Assembly: GCA_032622095.1 (NCBI GenBank)
Contig: CP136069.1
Location: forward strand, 34,136,194 to 34,200,193
Reading direction: 5' to 3'
From: Siphonodentalium dalli
Taxonomy: Eukaryota; Mollusca; Scaphopoda; Gadilida; Siphonodentaliidae
Length of the DNA: 64,000 bases
The position numbers were made by a program, and so were the translations under genes. This document shows, in pieces, positions 1-11,400 of this stretch. A model generated the notes under the pieces. It did no database searches. It saw nothing but the letters and a program-made list of their open reading frames with translations, and was not told the origin of the DNA. Every line of letters starts with the position of its first letter. Position 1 is the stretch's first letter.

Positions 1-330
1 CACCCTTGAGGTCCTTGAATTGCGACTTAATGCTTGATATTTCCCTCGATAATGTGGAAATATCCACATGATCATTATCTATATGTGAGAGCTTAGATAA
101 ATCGTTTGCCACAAAAAGTGGCAGTTCTTCCACGTCCGTTTCGCGCAATAGCAAAGGAATATCTTTCAGATTGTTGAAGTTTTTGTCTTGTCCCTTTCAC
201 CTTATATTACCCACTTTCCATGTCATACAAGAGAAGTTTCACTTGCTCAATTTCGGTTTTGTCAAAATTTATTTTTTGGAACAGCTTTACGAGGACATCA
301 ATTGTCAGCTTCACGAATTTATTCACCATA
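1..330 (-). pseudogene. Retroelement ORF1-like protein fragment
   Basis: The minus strand encodes MVNKFVKLTIDVLVKL and EIEQVKLLLYDMESG, then after stops and a frame change KGQDKNFNNLKDIPLLLRE, ELPLFVANDLSKL and VDISTLSREISSIKSQFKDL up to the window edge. The LPLFVA-x-DLSKLP-x-VD type of string is one I associate with ORF1-like proteins of mollusc retroelements, which is recollection only. The frame is broken at least twice, so this is a remnant. A P-family MITE lies directly upstream. Confidence 0.45.
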
Positions 331-335
331 AAACA

Positions 336-552
336 TACAGTAATGCCCTAAATAATTTACTCCTTAACCACAACAGATTTATGGGTATCTTTTCAGGATT
401 TAGTCAGAAATATGGCTTGTTGCCATTCATCGGAAAGCTCTCAGTGAGAGCTTTCCGTTGAATGGCAACAAGCCATATTTCAGACTAAATCCTGAAAAGT
501 TACCAATAATTCTGCTGTGGTTAAGGAGTCGATTATTTACGGCATTACTGTA
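336..552. mobile_element. P-family fold-back MITE
   Basis: Near full-length copy. Two arms of about 105 bases running from CAGTAATGCCCTAAAT to GAAAGCTCTC are inverted about a short centre (CAGTGAG), and TA flanks both ends. Confidence 0.9.
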
Positions 553-1010
553 GAAGTTCATTGATGTTAATCATTTTTGGTTTACTCAGTTCAACAGCCT
601 CTCTCTTTTGTCCTTTCCTTTCCGAACCTCCACCTGCTAATTCGATCGCAGATGCATCTTTGGTATCACTGGTCAAGGACCCGACCTTCTTCCCTTCGCA
701 TAATGGTGCACACAGATACTGATCTCCTTGCTTGATATTTCCCTCGATAACGTGGATATTATCTGTAGATTGTTCCAAAGGAGTAAGTCATGCAAAGAGT
801 AAAATCCAAAATGTCTGCCTGTGACCATATTTTTCCAATGAAATTCTGAAAAAAAATTGGTACATGTTGTTCTCATCAAGAGGTGATCCCAGACATGCCA
901 CTAAAGTTTAAAATAATATTTCTCAGATAAGTTTTTGGTTTACTCTATTTAATGGCCTCTTTTTTTGTCCTTTCCTTTCCCCATCTGTTAATTATTAAAT
1001 ATTTCAAAAT
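553..1010 (-). pseudogene. Further ORF1-like remnants
   Basis: The minus strand again carries ISTLSREISS (in the frame around 750), then DQYLCAPLCEGKKVGSLTSD and GGGSERKGQKREAVELSKP in another frame. A second diverged copy of the GGAAAGGAAAGGAC part lies at about 930-990. These appear to be duplicated, decayed segments of the element at 1-330, cut by the P-family MITE. Confidence 0.35.
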
Positions 1011-1127
1011 CATCACTAATCAGTAGAGTTGTCCTTATATAGTTAGAATAATAATCTGTTTTAACAGGGAATAGATATTTTTAAATGTGGCCTTGCACAA
1101 ACTACTCTTGGGCTCCAAATAAACATG

Positions 1128-1560
1128 CATGCACGTTTATTATGTTCTTGGGTAATTCCCCCCCCCCCCCCCCCCCCCCCCCCCTGCACAGTGCTTATTT
1201 GGGTCTGCACGTTTATTCATTTTGAGGCTATGAAAACTGAAATCAGCACAAACTCAAGATTTCTATATGATTCTGATATCAAAATGGTGAGCTTACCGGT
1301 ATAACTTTATGCATGTACATGTATATGGCATACATGTGAACATTTAAATATTGAATAAAACACCACATGACACATACTTTGTTGATTCATATACTTGATA
1401 CTTATTCCTATACTATAATGAAAGTACTTTTGTTTAACCACCGATAATATGTTGATGTTTTGCTCACAGTTCCCCCTGCACTATTATTTGGGTCTGCACG
1501 TTTATTAACTTTCAATGGAATTTCCCCCCTGCACTATTATTTGGGCCTGCACTTTTATTT
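1128..1560. repeat. Degenerate TGCACGTTTATT / CCCCTGCACTATTATTTGGG repeats
   Basis: Three related units lie at about 1128-1222, 1470-1520 and 1527-1560. The last runs into the 3' end of the RFX-like exon copy 2 on the minus strand. Confidence 0.6.
1158..1184. repeat. Poly-C tract
   Basis: About 27 consecutive C between GGTAATT and TGCACAG. It is embedded in a TGCAC...TTATTTGGG repeat that recurs at 1472-1560. Confidence 0.9.
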
Positions 1561-1763
1561 GGAGCCGAAGAGTATAGTAAAAGGATACCATTTGTATTTG
1601 CCTTTTCGCCTCACTTCAGCATATGGGAACACTGCTCGGATTGCCTTGTTTAGGGCTACATTCCAGCATTTTACTTCAGACGCTGGAAGTCGCTGTTGGA
1701 GTCTTGTGAAAACATCGTCCCGTGCTACCCCAGTTTCCATGTCGCCTGTCCAGTGAACGATCT
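1555..1763 (-). CDS. Zinc-finger gene: RFX-like exon, copy 2
   Basis: Acceptor ATTAATATTACAG is followed by AG in the same phase as copy 1. It encodes IVHWTGDMETG, ARDDVFTRLQQRL, LNKAIRAVFPYAEVRRKGKY and KWYPFTILFGSK before a stop at 1555. It aligns with copy 1 over about 50 residues (NKA[IV]R-x-VFP, RKGK[YF]K) at roughly 40% identity, so the two arose by exon duplication. The stop overlaps an AATAAA on the minus strand, within a GGCTCCAAATAAA phrase that also occurs in repeats nearby (about 1113) and, inverted, at 25177. The last few residues may thus be repeat-derived. Confidence 0.65.
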
Positions 1764-1838
1764 CTGTAATATTAATAATATTTAATGATGTCATGTGTTA
1801 AGGATTCCAGACTTCCAGTTCCAACAAACAACATATTT

Positions 1839-2095
1839 TTAACCCTTTCATGATGGGAGCTGCGCTGGTGCAGCATTTAAGACCCTGTGCCATTTCATTC
1901 TCATATATATGCGAGGCCCCATAGGGAGCCTCACATATGTAAGAGAATGTACTGGCTTACAAGGTCAATATTGTTAGGCCAATGTATTCTCTTATATATG
2001 TGAGGATCCCTATGGGAGACTCACATATATATAAGAATGCATTGGCACAGGGTTTTTCGCAATATTTCAGGAAACTCCAGTAAAGAAAGGGTTAA
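1839..2095. mobile_element. T-family (TTAA, piggyBac-like) element
   Basis: TTAA at both ends, with CCCTTTCATGATGGGAGC inside the left end and AAAGAAAGGG inside the right. Two approximately 70-nt hairpins (about 1890-1957 and 1977-2048) fill the middle. Confidence 0.8.
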
Positions 2096-2168
2096 TAAAT
2101 CTGCCAACTGAAATGTTTATTAGAAATGAGCTTACAAGAAAAAATCGCCTGTGCAGTCAAATTAATTG

Positions 2169-2552
2169 TTAACACTTTCTTGACAGGAGCTGCGCTGGTG
2201 CAGCATTAAAGATTATGTGCGAGTGCATTCTCTTATATACAGTAATGCTCTAAGTAATCGAATCTTTAACTACAGCAGAATTATGGGTAACTTTTCAGGA
2301 TTTAGTCGAAAATATGGCTTGTTGCCATTCATCGAAAAGCTCTCCCCGAGAGCTTTCCGATGAATGGCAACAAGCCATATTTCCGACTAAATCCTGAAAA
2401 GTTACCTATAATTCTGCTGTAGTTAAAGAGTCGATTACGTAGAGCATTACTGTATGTGATTATCCCATAGGGAGCCTCACATATACAAGAGAATACATTG
2501 GACTAACAAAATTTACCTTGACCTTGTAAGCCAATGCATTCTCTTATATGCG
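2169..2552. mobile_element. T-family element, split by a P-family MITE
   Basis: The left end TTAACACTTTCTTGACAGGA begins at 2169. The first hairpin is interrupted at 2238, resumes at 2455, and the element fades near 2552 without a clear right end. Confidence 0.7.
2240..2452. mobile_element. P-family MITE inserted in a T element
   Basis: A 213-bp fold-back from CAGTAATGC to GCATTACTG with TA at 2238-2239 and 2453-2454. Removing it and one TA restores the TTATATATGTGA string of the host hairpin. This shows directly that the family makes TA duplications. Confidence 0.9.
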
Positions 2553-2559
2553 ACAGTTA

Positions 2560-3090
2560 CTGGTACTTAGCATCAATAATCAAAACAAATAATAAGATAT
2601 ATGTACAAGTATAAACATATATAAACATAGTAAGTTGTGGGCCCAAATCTCCACAGATGACAATCACCAAAGAGGCATCATTCCAACAAAATTACTATGT
2701 ACTGATATCTAACTTAGAATGATTATTTTTACATCATTTAATATAAAACGAACTGAAATAGAGTCTCAGTCTTTAGAGATACGGTAAGCATTGGCAGTGG
2801 ATATTGCTGTTAAAATAGTCACATCCGTTAAAACCACCATAAACAGAGAGAATATTATATTATAGACAAACTTTGTTCTTATAGCAATTATAAATATCGG
2901 GTAAATTGCATGTTATTCCCATGTTAGTACTATGTCTTATGTAAACAAATGACATGTTATGTAAACAATCGGTACGTAAAGAGTATGCGATAAGCAAAAC
3001 ACTCAATACCGAAGAGACCAGAAGAGACCCCAATTGGTGAACATTGGTTAGAATGCCATCAAGTTGTTTACAACATACCAGTATAGCGTT
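2560..3090. other. No gene seen
   Basis: AT-rich sequence between mobile elements, with no supported coding or structural feature. Confidence 0.5.
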
Positions 3091-3098
3091 TGCCACAA

Positions 3099-3294
3099 CC
3101 TCACCTCTTACGATCTCACCTCTTACGATCTCACCTCTTACGATCTCACCTCTTACGATCTCACCTCTTACGATCTCACCTCTTACGATCTCACCTCTTA
3201 CGATCTCACCTCTTACGATCTCACCTCTTACGATCTCACCTCTTACGATCTCACCTCTTACGATCTCACCTCTTACGATCTCACCTCTTACGAT
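3099..3294. repeat. 15-bp minisatellite, 13 copies
   Basis: Perfect head-to-tail copies of CTCACCTCTTACGAT, flanked by a partial unit. All six frames are nearly free of stops, which makes spurious five-residue repeat ORFs on both strands. The lack of variants points to recent expansion. Confidence 0.97.
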
Positions 3295-3855
3295 TTTGGT
3301 GTTGAATTGTTCACCTTGAATCACTCTCCTAAAAAAATTGCCACGGTTTTCAGTTTTTGCTTATCGCTCACTATTTATGTGCTGTAAATAAACAAACGCT
3401 CGGCTCACATAATGTTGTTTTCTGGATAATATTGCATTCATACTTTCATAATACTATACAATTAGTACATGTATATTCTTGAGGAAATTTTCATAATTTG
3501 GCAACTGTCATTTCTAAATTATATCCTATAACGAAGGCCATCCGTGCATTTAAATGCGAAGATTTTAATTCCATAAATTTATCTAGTTAGTAAGTTCACC
3601 TGATATCGCAATACTATGAAGTGGTGGTTTACCTGATAAATGTTCAAGGACGATTTCTAAATCCTGTGATGTATCTCTCATGGGGTTTGGTGTTGTCGCT
3701 GTTTTCTGTATTCCTTGCATATCTGTCTCACATACTGTTGTATTGTGCTCATCCAGCACAGCGTCGACAAACTGAACACCAAAATAGTACGTCCTGATGT
3801 ATGTTAAGGATTACGTTAGAATAAACTGGCAGAATAAAAAGAATCCTTGTGAAAC

Positions 3856-4005
3856 TACAGTAATGGCCTAAATTATCGACTCCTTAACCACAGCAGAATT
3901 ATGGGTAACTTTTCAGGATTTAGTCGGAAATTTTCGACTAAACCCTGAAAAGTTACCCATAATTCTGCTGTGGTTAAGGAGTCGATTATTTAGAGCATTA
4001 CTGTA
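3856..4005. mobile_element. P-family MITE, centre deleted
   Basis: Both ends are present, but the central TATGGCTTGTTGCC part is missing, leaving a 150-bp hairpin. Confidence 0.88.
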
Positions 4006-4050
4006 CATGGCTATTAGGTCACATGAATTTTATTATCTGGTTTATAATTA

Positions 4051-4174
4051 TAATCGACTCCTTAACCGAGAGCTTTCCGATGAATGGCAACAAGCCATAT
4101 TTCCGACTAAATCCTGAAAAGTTACCCATAATTCTGCTGTGGTTAAGGAGTCGATTAATTAGGGCATTACTGTA
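4051..4174. mobile_element. P-family MITE, half copy
   Basis: A short left stub (TAATCGACTCCTTAACC) joins directly to the complete right arm. Confidence 0.85.
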
Positions 4175-4241
4175 ACTTTACATTGCACAGAAAAATTAAC
4201 TTTCCATCAAAACAAGATCAGCTGATAGAACACCCTATGTC

Positions 4242-4600
4242 CAAGCCTTCAAATAGTGTGTCTGTCATTTGCAGAATGAGGCCCCCAGAGGGAGAATTTA
4301 GGTGGGCTAGCATCACCAAATTCACCCTATGGGAACCTCATTCTGCTTAGGTCTCAACTGCTATGGGAGACCTAGGATCCAATTGAAGTTCCCCAGTTGA
4401 AGTTGGTGATGTTCACCAATTTGTCACCTCGATTATGCATTTTATCTTCTGCAAATTAGGGGATATAGAAACTTTCCAGAAGGGAAAAAGTACCTAAAAA
4501 CACTGTTAATTTGAGACTATATATATATATATACTTCCCAGAAGATGAGGCCTAAGCAGAATGAGGTCCCCAGAGGGTGAATATGGTGATGATAGCCCTA
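4242..4600. mobile_element. H-family (CAAGCC) element, decayed
   Basis: The left end CAAGCCTTCAAATAGTG, two inverted AGAATGAGG...GGTGAATTT modules and the middle linker are visible. The right end is lost. Confidence 0.75.
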
Positions 4601-4769
4601 TTCAAAGGATTGTCCCCCTCCCCCAATTTTATTTTTGGGGAACTATAGAAATCACCAGTGTCCATCCTATCATCCACATGTCTGTCCCAGATGGTTACCG
4701 GATTATATCTTCACAATGAATAATAGACCATCCCAATGTATACATTTATAACTGAATGGGAGAATCCAT

Positions 4770-4990
4770 TTAGTATAGAAAGGGTAAACTTGGACTACTT
4801 GGTAGAATATTCAAAAGATACTTTTTGAATTTTCCCTTCCGCTGTGCCACACACTCTGGGAACACTTCTCGCACAGCCTTGTTGCAAGCTGGACCCCACA
4901 TAACAACTTCCGGCATCTCTATATGCTCAGCTAGTCTCTGAAGTAAAAGGTCTCTTGATATATGCTTGCTGGCTTCTGACTTCACAAACT
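4770..4990 (-). CDS. Zinc-finger gene: RFX-like exon, copy 1
   Basis: The exon starts after a TTTTCCTTTTCAG-like acceptor with AG, which completes Glu with the G left by the 1230-codon exon. It reads E-FVKSEASKH, then RDLLLQRLAEHI, CNKAVREVFPE and QRKGKFKKYLLNIL, with a stop at 4770. The FP-x4-QRKGK-x-KK pattern recalls the recognition helix and wing of RFX-type winged helices (FP...RRLG...KYHYYGI). That resemblance is by eye only. Two weak donors near the end (CCAA|GTAGTC and CCAA|GTTTAC) both leave phase 1, so the exon could splice on to copy 2 instead of ending here. Confidence 0.68.
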
Positions 4991-5025
4991 CTGAAAAGGA
5001 AAATCAGTTGGAATTTAAATGGTAT

Positions 5026-5245
5026 ATACAGAAATGCCCAAATAATGGACTCCTTAACCACAGCAGAATTATGGGTAACTTTTCAGGATTTAGTCGGAAA
5101 TATGGCTTGTTGCCATTCATCGGAAAGCTCTCACTGAGAGCTTTCCGTTGAATGGCAACAAGCCACATTTCCGACTAAATCCTGAAAAGTTACCCATGAT
5201 TCTGATGTGGTTAAGGAGTCGATTATTTAGGGCATTACTTTACAT
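5026..5245. mobile_element. P-family MITE just upstream of the RFX-like exon copy 1
   Basis: Full-length fold-back with diverged ends (ACAGAAATG, CATTACTTTA). It lies about 35 bases upstream of the minus-strand acceptor at 4991. Confidence 0.88.
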
Positions 5246-5267
5246 AAAAGGCCATTTCATAAGGAAA

Positions 5268-5634
5268 CAAGCCTGCAAATAGTGTGTCTGTCAGTTGCAA
5301 AATTAGGTCCCCAGAGTGGGCTAGCATCAACAAATTCCCCCTCTGGGAATCTAATTCTGCTTAGGCCTCACAGCTACCAGTATGAGAGACCTGGGATTAG
5401 ATTAAAGTTCCCCTGATGAAGTTGGTGGTGTTCACCCATTAGGCACCTTGATTATGCAGTTTATCTTCTGAAAATTAGGGGAATTTATAAAAATTTCACA
5501 GAAGTGAAAAAATAACTAAAAACAAAGTTAACTTGAGACTATTGATATTTTCCAGAATATGAGGCCTAAGCAGAATGAGGTCCACATAAGGTGAATTTGG
5601 TAATGTTAGCCTGCTGTACACTATCTGCAGGCTA
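5268..5634. mobile_element. H-family element
   Basis: CAAGCCTGCAAATAGTG to CACTATCTGCAGGCT, with both inverted modules but a shortened right module. Confidence 0.78.
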
Positions 5635-5819
5635 TATATAATGCTATTACACTATTTCATTAACCATTACATGTAGGTATCAATATAATATTAAAACCAC
5701 ATTGTGGCAGAATTATATGTCACAGAAACATGCATTGAAGTCATAAAAAATACAATTATGAATGGTGCCATTTTCATTTATCGGAAACAAAATGTCCAGA
5801 AAAGGTATATTTTGTTATC

Positions 5820-5999
5820 TTAACCCTCATCGTCCCTAAACCTACAAAATAAGTCTGTTAAAGAATATAAGAATTGTTAGGCCAATGCATTCTCTTATAT
5901 ATGCAAGGCGACCTATGGTCGACTCGCATATATAAGAGAATGCATTGGCACAGGGTATATGGGTTGATACAAAAATCGACCTGGCACTCAAAGGGTTAA
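5820..5999. mobile_element. T-family element, short
   Basis: TTAACCCTCATCG to CACTCAAAGGGTTAA with one 70-nt hairpin at 5879-5949. It belongs to the GGCACTCAAAGGG subfamily also present at 38599. Confidence 0.85.
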
Positions 6000-6520
6000 C
6001 ACAAAACTATTTAAAAACTTCATGCCCTGCTTTCTCTTTATTTTAATCATCAAAATTATGTAATACCATAAAAATGGTCTAAAGTTGCAATTTTTAGTGA
6101 CCGCCGACTTAAAAAATTGAACCGCAGAAACGAAACGATATAAAATTTATCGAAAAATACAAGAAACAAACACGTATTTTCAGCGCTATATCAACAAATT
6201 TGTTCGGAAATCTTCCGCATAGGTATGTTTTGAGATAATTCTTACCAAATTAAGTATAAGTAATTTTGGCTTTCAAACGAGCCATGTCTGTTCTACCCCT
6301 TATTTCCTCCAGTTCAGTTATAAATTTATACAGCGAAATGGTCTATTCTGCATAAGTAGGAATGTTCTAGGTTCAACAATAGCCAAAGGAAAACACCCAT
6401 CAGTGACAATTCTGTTACCAAAGAGTAAATTTTGAATCTGATAAGTAAGCAAGTGTGACTTCTGGTACATTGTTACAAAAAAATACACAGGTGAACAAAC
6501 TACTGCTAACTATTAGGGGT
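6000..6520. other. No gene seen
   Basis: AT-rich. A short phrase GGGGTGCCACGATTAATCG at about 6516 resembles hAT-type ends, but no partner end was found. Confidence 0.4.
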
Positions 6521-6527
6521 GCCACGA

Positions 6528-7041
6528 TTAATCGTATAATCGATGAACCGTTGATAAAGCCGATAATTGATTACCATTTCCATTATCGATTCCCCTTTAC
6601 CCAACAAACCGGCCAAAAAAGGCCAAATAAAGCTGCAACAGCCTAAATTATCTTGGGTCTGTCTCAATAAAACCATACAAATATGGATATCATTGGAACC
6701 GGCTCATTGACCACATTGTGATGGTTACAGTTATGCCCTGTGCCAATGCATTCTCTTATATATGCGAGTCGACCATAGGTCGCCTCGCATATATAAGAGA
6801 ATGCATTGTCCTAAAAAAAAATGTTTTTTAAACACTTTTTACCATTTTTTCTTACATTCTTTAACAATTTTATAATTTTTAATGTGTTAAGCCAATGCAT
6901 TCTCTTATATATGCGAGGCGACCTATGGTCGACTCGCATATATAAGAGAATGCATTGGCACAGGGCCGTTCTGTTGGGTAAAGGGTTAATCGTATAATCG
7001 ATGAACCGTTGATAAAGCCGATAATTGATTACCATTTCCAT
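6528..7041. mobile_element. T-family element between two 56-bp direct repeats
   Basis: A 56-bp sequence beginning TTAATCGTATAATCG lies at 6528-6583 and again at 6986-7041. Between them is a T element (CCTTTACCCAACAAACCGGCC to GTTGGGTAAAGGGTTAA) with hairpins at 6740-6812 and 6892-6963. The left TTAA is damaged. The element probably inserted at the junction of a pre-existing tandem pair. Confidence 0.75.
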
Positions 7042-8135
7042 CGTCGATTAATCTGCGTTATTTATTTCGGATGTTGGAAAATGCCAGTTATTGTTGAATA
7101 CCCTAATTGTTTTACACAGTTTAATCTACAACCGAGGTGTTAACAACCTTTGATCATGTATCAAAGAGATTCCAACAACAATAGTACTACTAATATATGT
7201 TGCAAACAGTCGGCAGTACATGTGACATGGTTATTCTTCGGGTCGTTGTATATTCTTCAAATTGGTGGCACTGCAGCTTTGATCTTATGCCGATGTCGTT
7301 GTATATTTCTTCAAGAAAAGTGGCACTATGTCTTGAAATGGGCAGACTGTCAATGAACTGAATGCACTCGCCCTTGAATCTCATTGGACCAAAGGGGACA
7401 TTCTCTCAAAACCAGGGAACCTACGGCATTTTAATCAGTGATATTCTCTGCGGTGTCATTTGCAGCAACTATACTTAGTATACTTAGATGTTACGAGTAC
7501 AGGCTATCGCTTATTGTGCGGTGACTGCTGAATGAAATTGACTATTATCAAATACTTAACTTGTTCTGAGTTCTGAAATTTGCGGGCGGGACCCACCTTT
7601 GTTATTGTTATCTGGAACTTTGCTGAAACTTATAGTTTCAGTAACATTAGATTCCCTTTTTCAGGAACCACCGTCAGTCCGTCGTGCATTCATACTTTTA
7701 TATTGCTTGTATGTTTGGCTATTAAATTAATCGCTACGTTCGTTCCAATGAACTCACAACTATTATAACCATGACATCGCCGAGAACTGTGCTCGTATTG
7801 AATACATTGTGCTCATTAGTCATTACCGGTGGTTTATGATGCACTTTATTAACATAAAAATTACATCAGCCGATGTCTCAAACAACAGCGATAGCAGTTA
7901 GCTCGCACCCACCCAATACTGCAATAGGCCATATTACGGAATACTTCCACTGATGTTATTAATATTAGGTACGATTAATAGATTATAATCGAATGTATGG
8001 TTCAAATGAGAGGTGTTTGCGGACTATGGGCTTGAAACTTTTTGGCAAAATGAAATTTTGATTGGCCTTTTTCGAAAAAAATCTGGCCATTGGCCAATTT
8101 GGCCGCTGATAGCGTGGAACCTGTTCAGAGGTAAA
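7042..8135. other. No gene seen
   Basis: Intronic to the minus-strand zinc-finger gene if its exons are joined as proposed. Short ORFs here have no recognisable motif. Confidence 0.4.
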
Positions 8136-8139
8136 AGAG

Positions 8140-8388
8140 TTAACCCTTTCATGACTGGAGCTACGCTGCGCCAGTTCATTCTCTAATATATGCGAGTCTC
8201 CCATAGGGAGCCTCACATATATAAAAGAATGCATTGACTTATGAGGTCAAGGTAAATATTGTTAGGCCAATTATAATCTTATATACATTGTATGCGAGGC
8301 TCCCATAGGGAGACTCACATATATAAGAGTATATATTGGCACATAGTTTTTGCAAAATTTCATGAAGATCAAGTCATAGAAGGGTTAA
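8140..8388. mobile_element. T-family element next to a splice donor
   Basis: TTAACCCTTTCATGACTGGA to AGAAGGGTTAA, with two hairpins. Its right TTAA ends 18 bases inside the intron from the donor of the 1230-codon exon and supplies the stop codon of the read-through frame. Confidence 0.85.
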
Positions 8389-8407
8389 CTTTGAGTATGA
8401 ATCTTAC

Positions 8408-11400
8408 CTTGTAGAACTCTTCTAAGGTGCAGCACTTTAACCGTTTCGATTCCCGGCTTCCGCGGCTCCGGCTCTGTAGGCTCGACATATATAACACCGT
8501 GAGACTGTTCGTAATGATTCCTGTATGTCGATATATCCATAGTAGTGAATTCGCAATGAGAACATTGGAGTATATCACACGAGTTTGCGTACATGTTCAA
8601 ATCTCTTTGCAGAATCGGCCAGGTGCTGATGGCTTCACTCGGAATCACTTTTGGTTTCTTCACATTACTAGAAAATCCCGAATAGTCGCTTGAATGTGCA
8701 ACACATTCAGATATCAATTTTTCTGATAAAGCTCCAATATTGATGGGAAATGACCTCTTTTTATTTTCTCTCTGTAACATTTCTGCTGAATTCCAGATGC
8801 CGTATTTATCCCTCCAGCCGTCAGTTGTATCGTTCTTTTTCATCAACTTCGAGTTATCGTCTTTGTGAACATAGGCCGAAATATCACCCGATCGACTCAC
8901 GGTAACGTTCCCTGGTCTCATTGAAGCTAAACTATTGAACTTTTTAAGTCTTTCTGAAAATGGATCTGCGGATGATAAACTACAACTCCCACCATGTAGT
9001 CTTCCGCTAATGTCTAATCTGCACTCTAAAGATGAATCATGGGATAGCATGTTTGTGTTCCTCATCAAGAGCCTTTTCAGTTCATTTGGTGGTGAACTCG
9101 CTCGCTGTTCTGGTGAATTTAACATAGTTGATACATGACGCTCTTTTGAATTTGAATCAGCTTCTTCTGATTTATCATCTAACTTTGAAGCTGGAGACGC
9201 AGCGCTTGACACGCTTATAGCATGTGGACTATCTGCTCTCTCAGGAATACTTTGGCAAGATGGTGACAGAACACTTGAATTTGATGCACTTGGAATCAAA
9301 GCACCTTCTTCAAGTTCAGTCCTTTCAGGAAAAGAGGGAGACATAATATACACGCTGGACGCACTTGGAGTGCTGGAACTATCTGCTCTTTCGGGTACAC
9401 GAGAACATGGTGGAGACATAATAGAAAGACTTGACACACTTGAAGCTCCGGATCTGTCTGCTCTTTCATGTATATGCGAACATGACGGAGACAAAACACT
9501 GGCCACACTCGGAGCAGAAGAACTATCCGTTCTTTCGAGTATAAGACAATCGGATATTGATGCAATTTTTTCCTTAAAATTTGAATACAGGCTAACATTT
9601 TCTCTTTGTGTTTTTGCATTAAGAACATGCACAGATGTTAAGATATTTTTCTCAGTTTCTTGCACTATGCTTGCTCCATTTGTTTCGAAATTTATGTTAC
9701 CAGCTCTTGGTATACCATAACTCGGAGGTGCAGTTTTAGCATTTTTTAAACACTTCGGTGACTGATTTTCTAAAAGATCGAACCTGTTCATGTCAGCCAA
9801 TCGCACTTTATTTCGATGATGTTCCGTGTTACAATGCACTTGAAAGCCAAATTTTATTTGCGATTTCAAGTTGCATACCTGACAGAAATATATAACATTT
9901 CCACCTTCTCGTATGAGTTTTGTATATTTTCCAAACTCTGGTGATCGACTTGCAGCATTTGAAAGACTCGCTGCACAGCCTGCACTTGGTGTATTTTCCA
10001 TATTTCTAAAGGCTTTTGGTCTCGAAGCTGATCCAGAACTAATATCCGTACAGAATCTCCCGACGGAATTTAAATCGCGGTACTGAAATCTAGATTTTCC
10101 AGGACTCGTCTGAATCTGATTACGCTTATGATATTTGTACGTCTTATTTGATGCATTTTTGCCTTTAGATTGATGAATGCACCTATTCAACACTCTGCAA
10201 CAGATATCCGATGAATGACCATGTTCCAGTCTTTTACCATTCATCATTTTTGAACAGTAAGTTAAATGAAACTTGAGGTCCTCATCTGTGAAAAATCTTA
10301 GATTACAATTGTAGCATGTTACAAATTTGAACTCGGCTTCGCACATATGTATCTCCTGAATATGAGATATGAAAGTTTCTTTAGATTTTAAAACTTTCGG
10401 AAGGCTCCGACACAACGTACATTTGTATAATACTTGTGAATAGTCAAGAAGGTTTTCGTATATACCAAACTTCTTTTCTTGAAGCTGGTCGTCACACTGA
10501 ATGAAATCGTATAGGGAATCGGAACTTGAGCTGTCATCAATAATGGCTGAAGAATGCACAGAAGTATGTACTTTGTCATACTGAGATGCTATTGGAATAT
10601 CTGTAACGTTCGTCCCAGAGATGGCTTCTGATCGACCAGGCTTCTCATATGGTGATTCCTTTTCAGATGTATGAGAAAGTTTTATTGTGACGTCATCTGA
10701 GAGCACACTCCCGACACTTTGAGGGCAGTTGCTCTGTGAAATGCTTTCACAGTCTGCATCAGAGTTGTCCAGTTCGTTGTCTGATTCCCCAGACTTTGTG
10801 GTTATATCGGACCACTCTTCTGGCCCATGTCCAGTTTCAGGAGAACAACTATCTGTCCTACTGGATTCTCTATCTGTCTGATCTTTTGTCGCTTCTTTTG
10901 AAAGCTGCGGAGATTTTTCTACCTCTCCAGAATTGGCAGTGTTATTATCCGTGGATGCATGTGGTGAAACCGATTTCCTCTCATCAACTTGATTCGATGA
11001 AATATCTGTGTCGTCCTTAACACATGTGTCATTTGAAGCACACAATATCACAGTTCCAGATTTATCAATGTTATTTTCAGTGGATGCATCCGGGGAAACC
11101 GATTTCCTCTCATTATTACCATCAACTTGATTCGATGGTATACCTGTGTCCTCCTTAACACCTGTGTCATTTGAAGCACACAGAATTACAGTTCTATCAA
11201 TGTTATTTTCTGTGGATGCATGAGGTGAAACCAATTTCCTCTCATCATTAACATCAACTTGATTCAATGATATATCTATGTCCTCCTTCATAACACCAGT
11301 GTCATTTGAAGCACACATAATTACAGATCTATCTTTGTTATTTTCCGTGGATACTTGCGGTGAAACTGATTTCACCTTCTCAAGTTCAGCATGATTTGCT

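Noticed and set aside
2860-3387. Long repeat ORFs on both strands over the minisatellite
   Set aside because: They arise because a 15-bp unit without stops is repeated; no start context or non-repeat coding sequence supports a protein.
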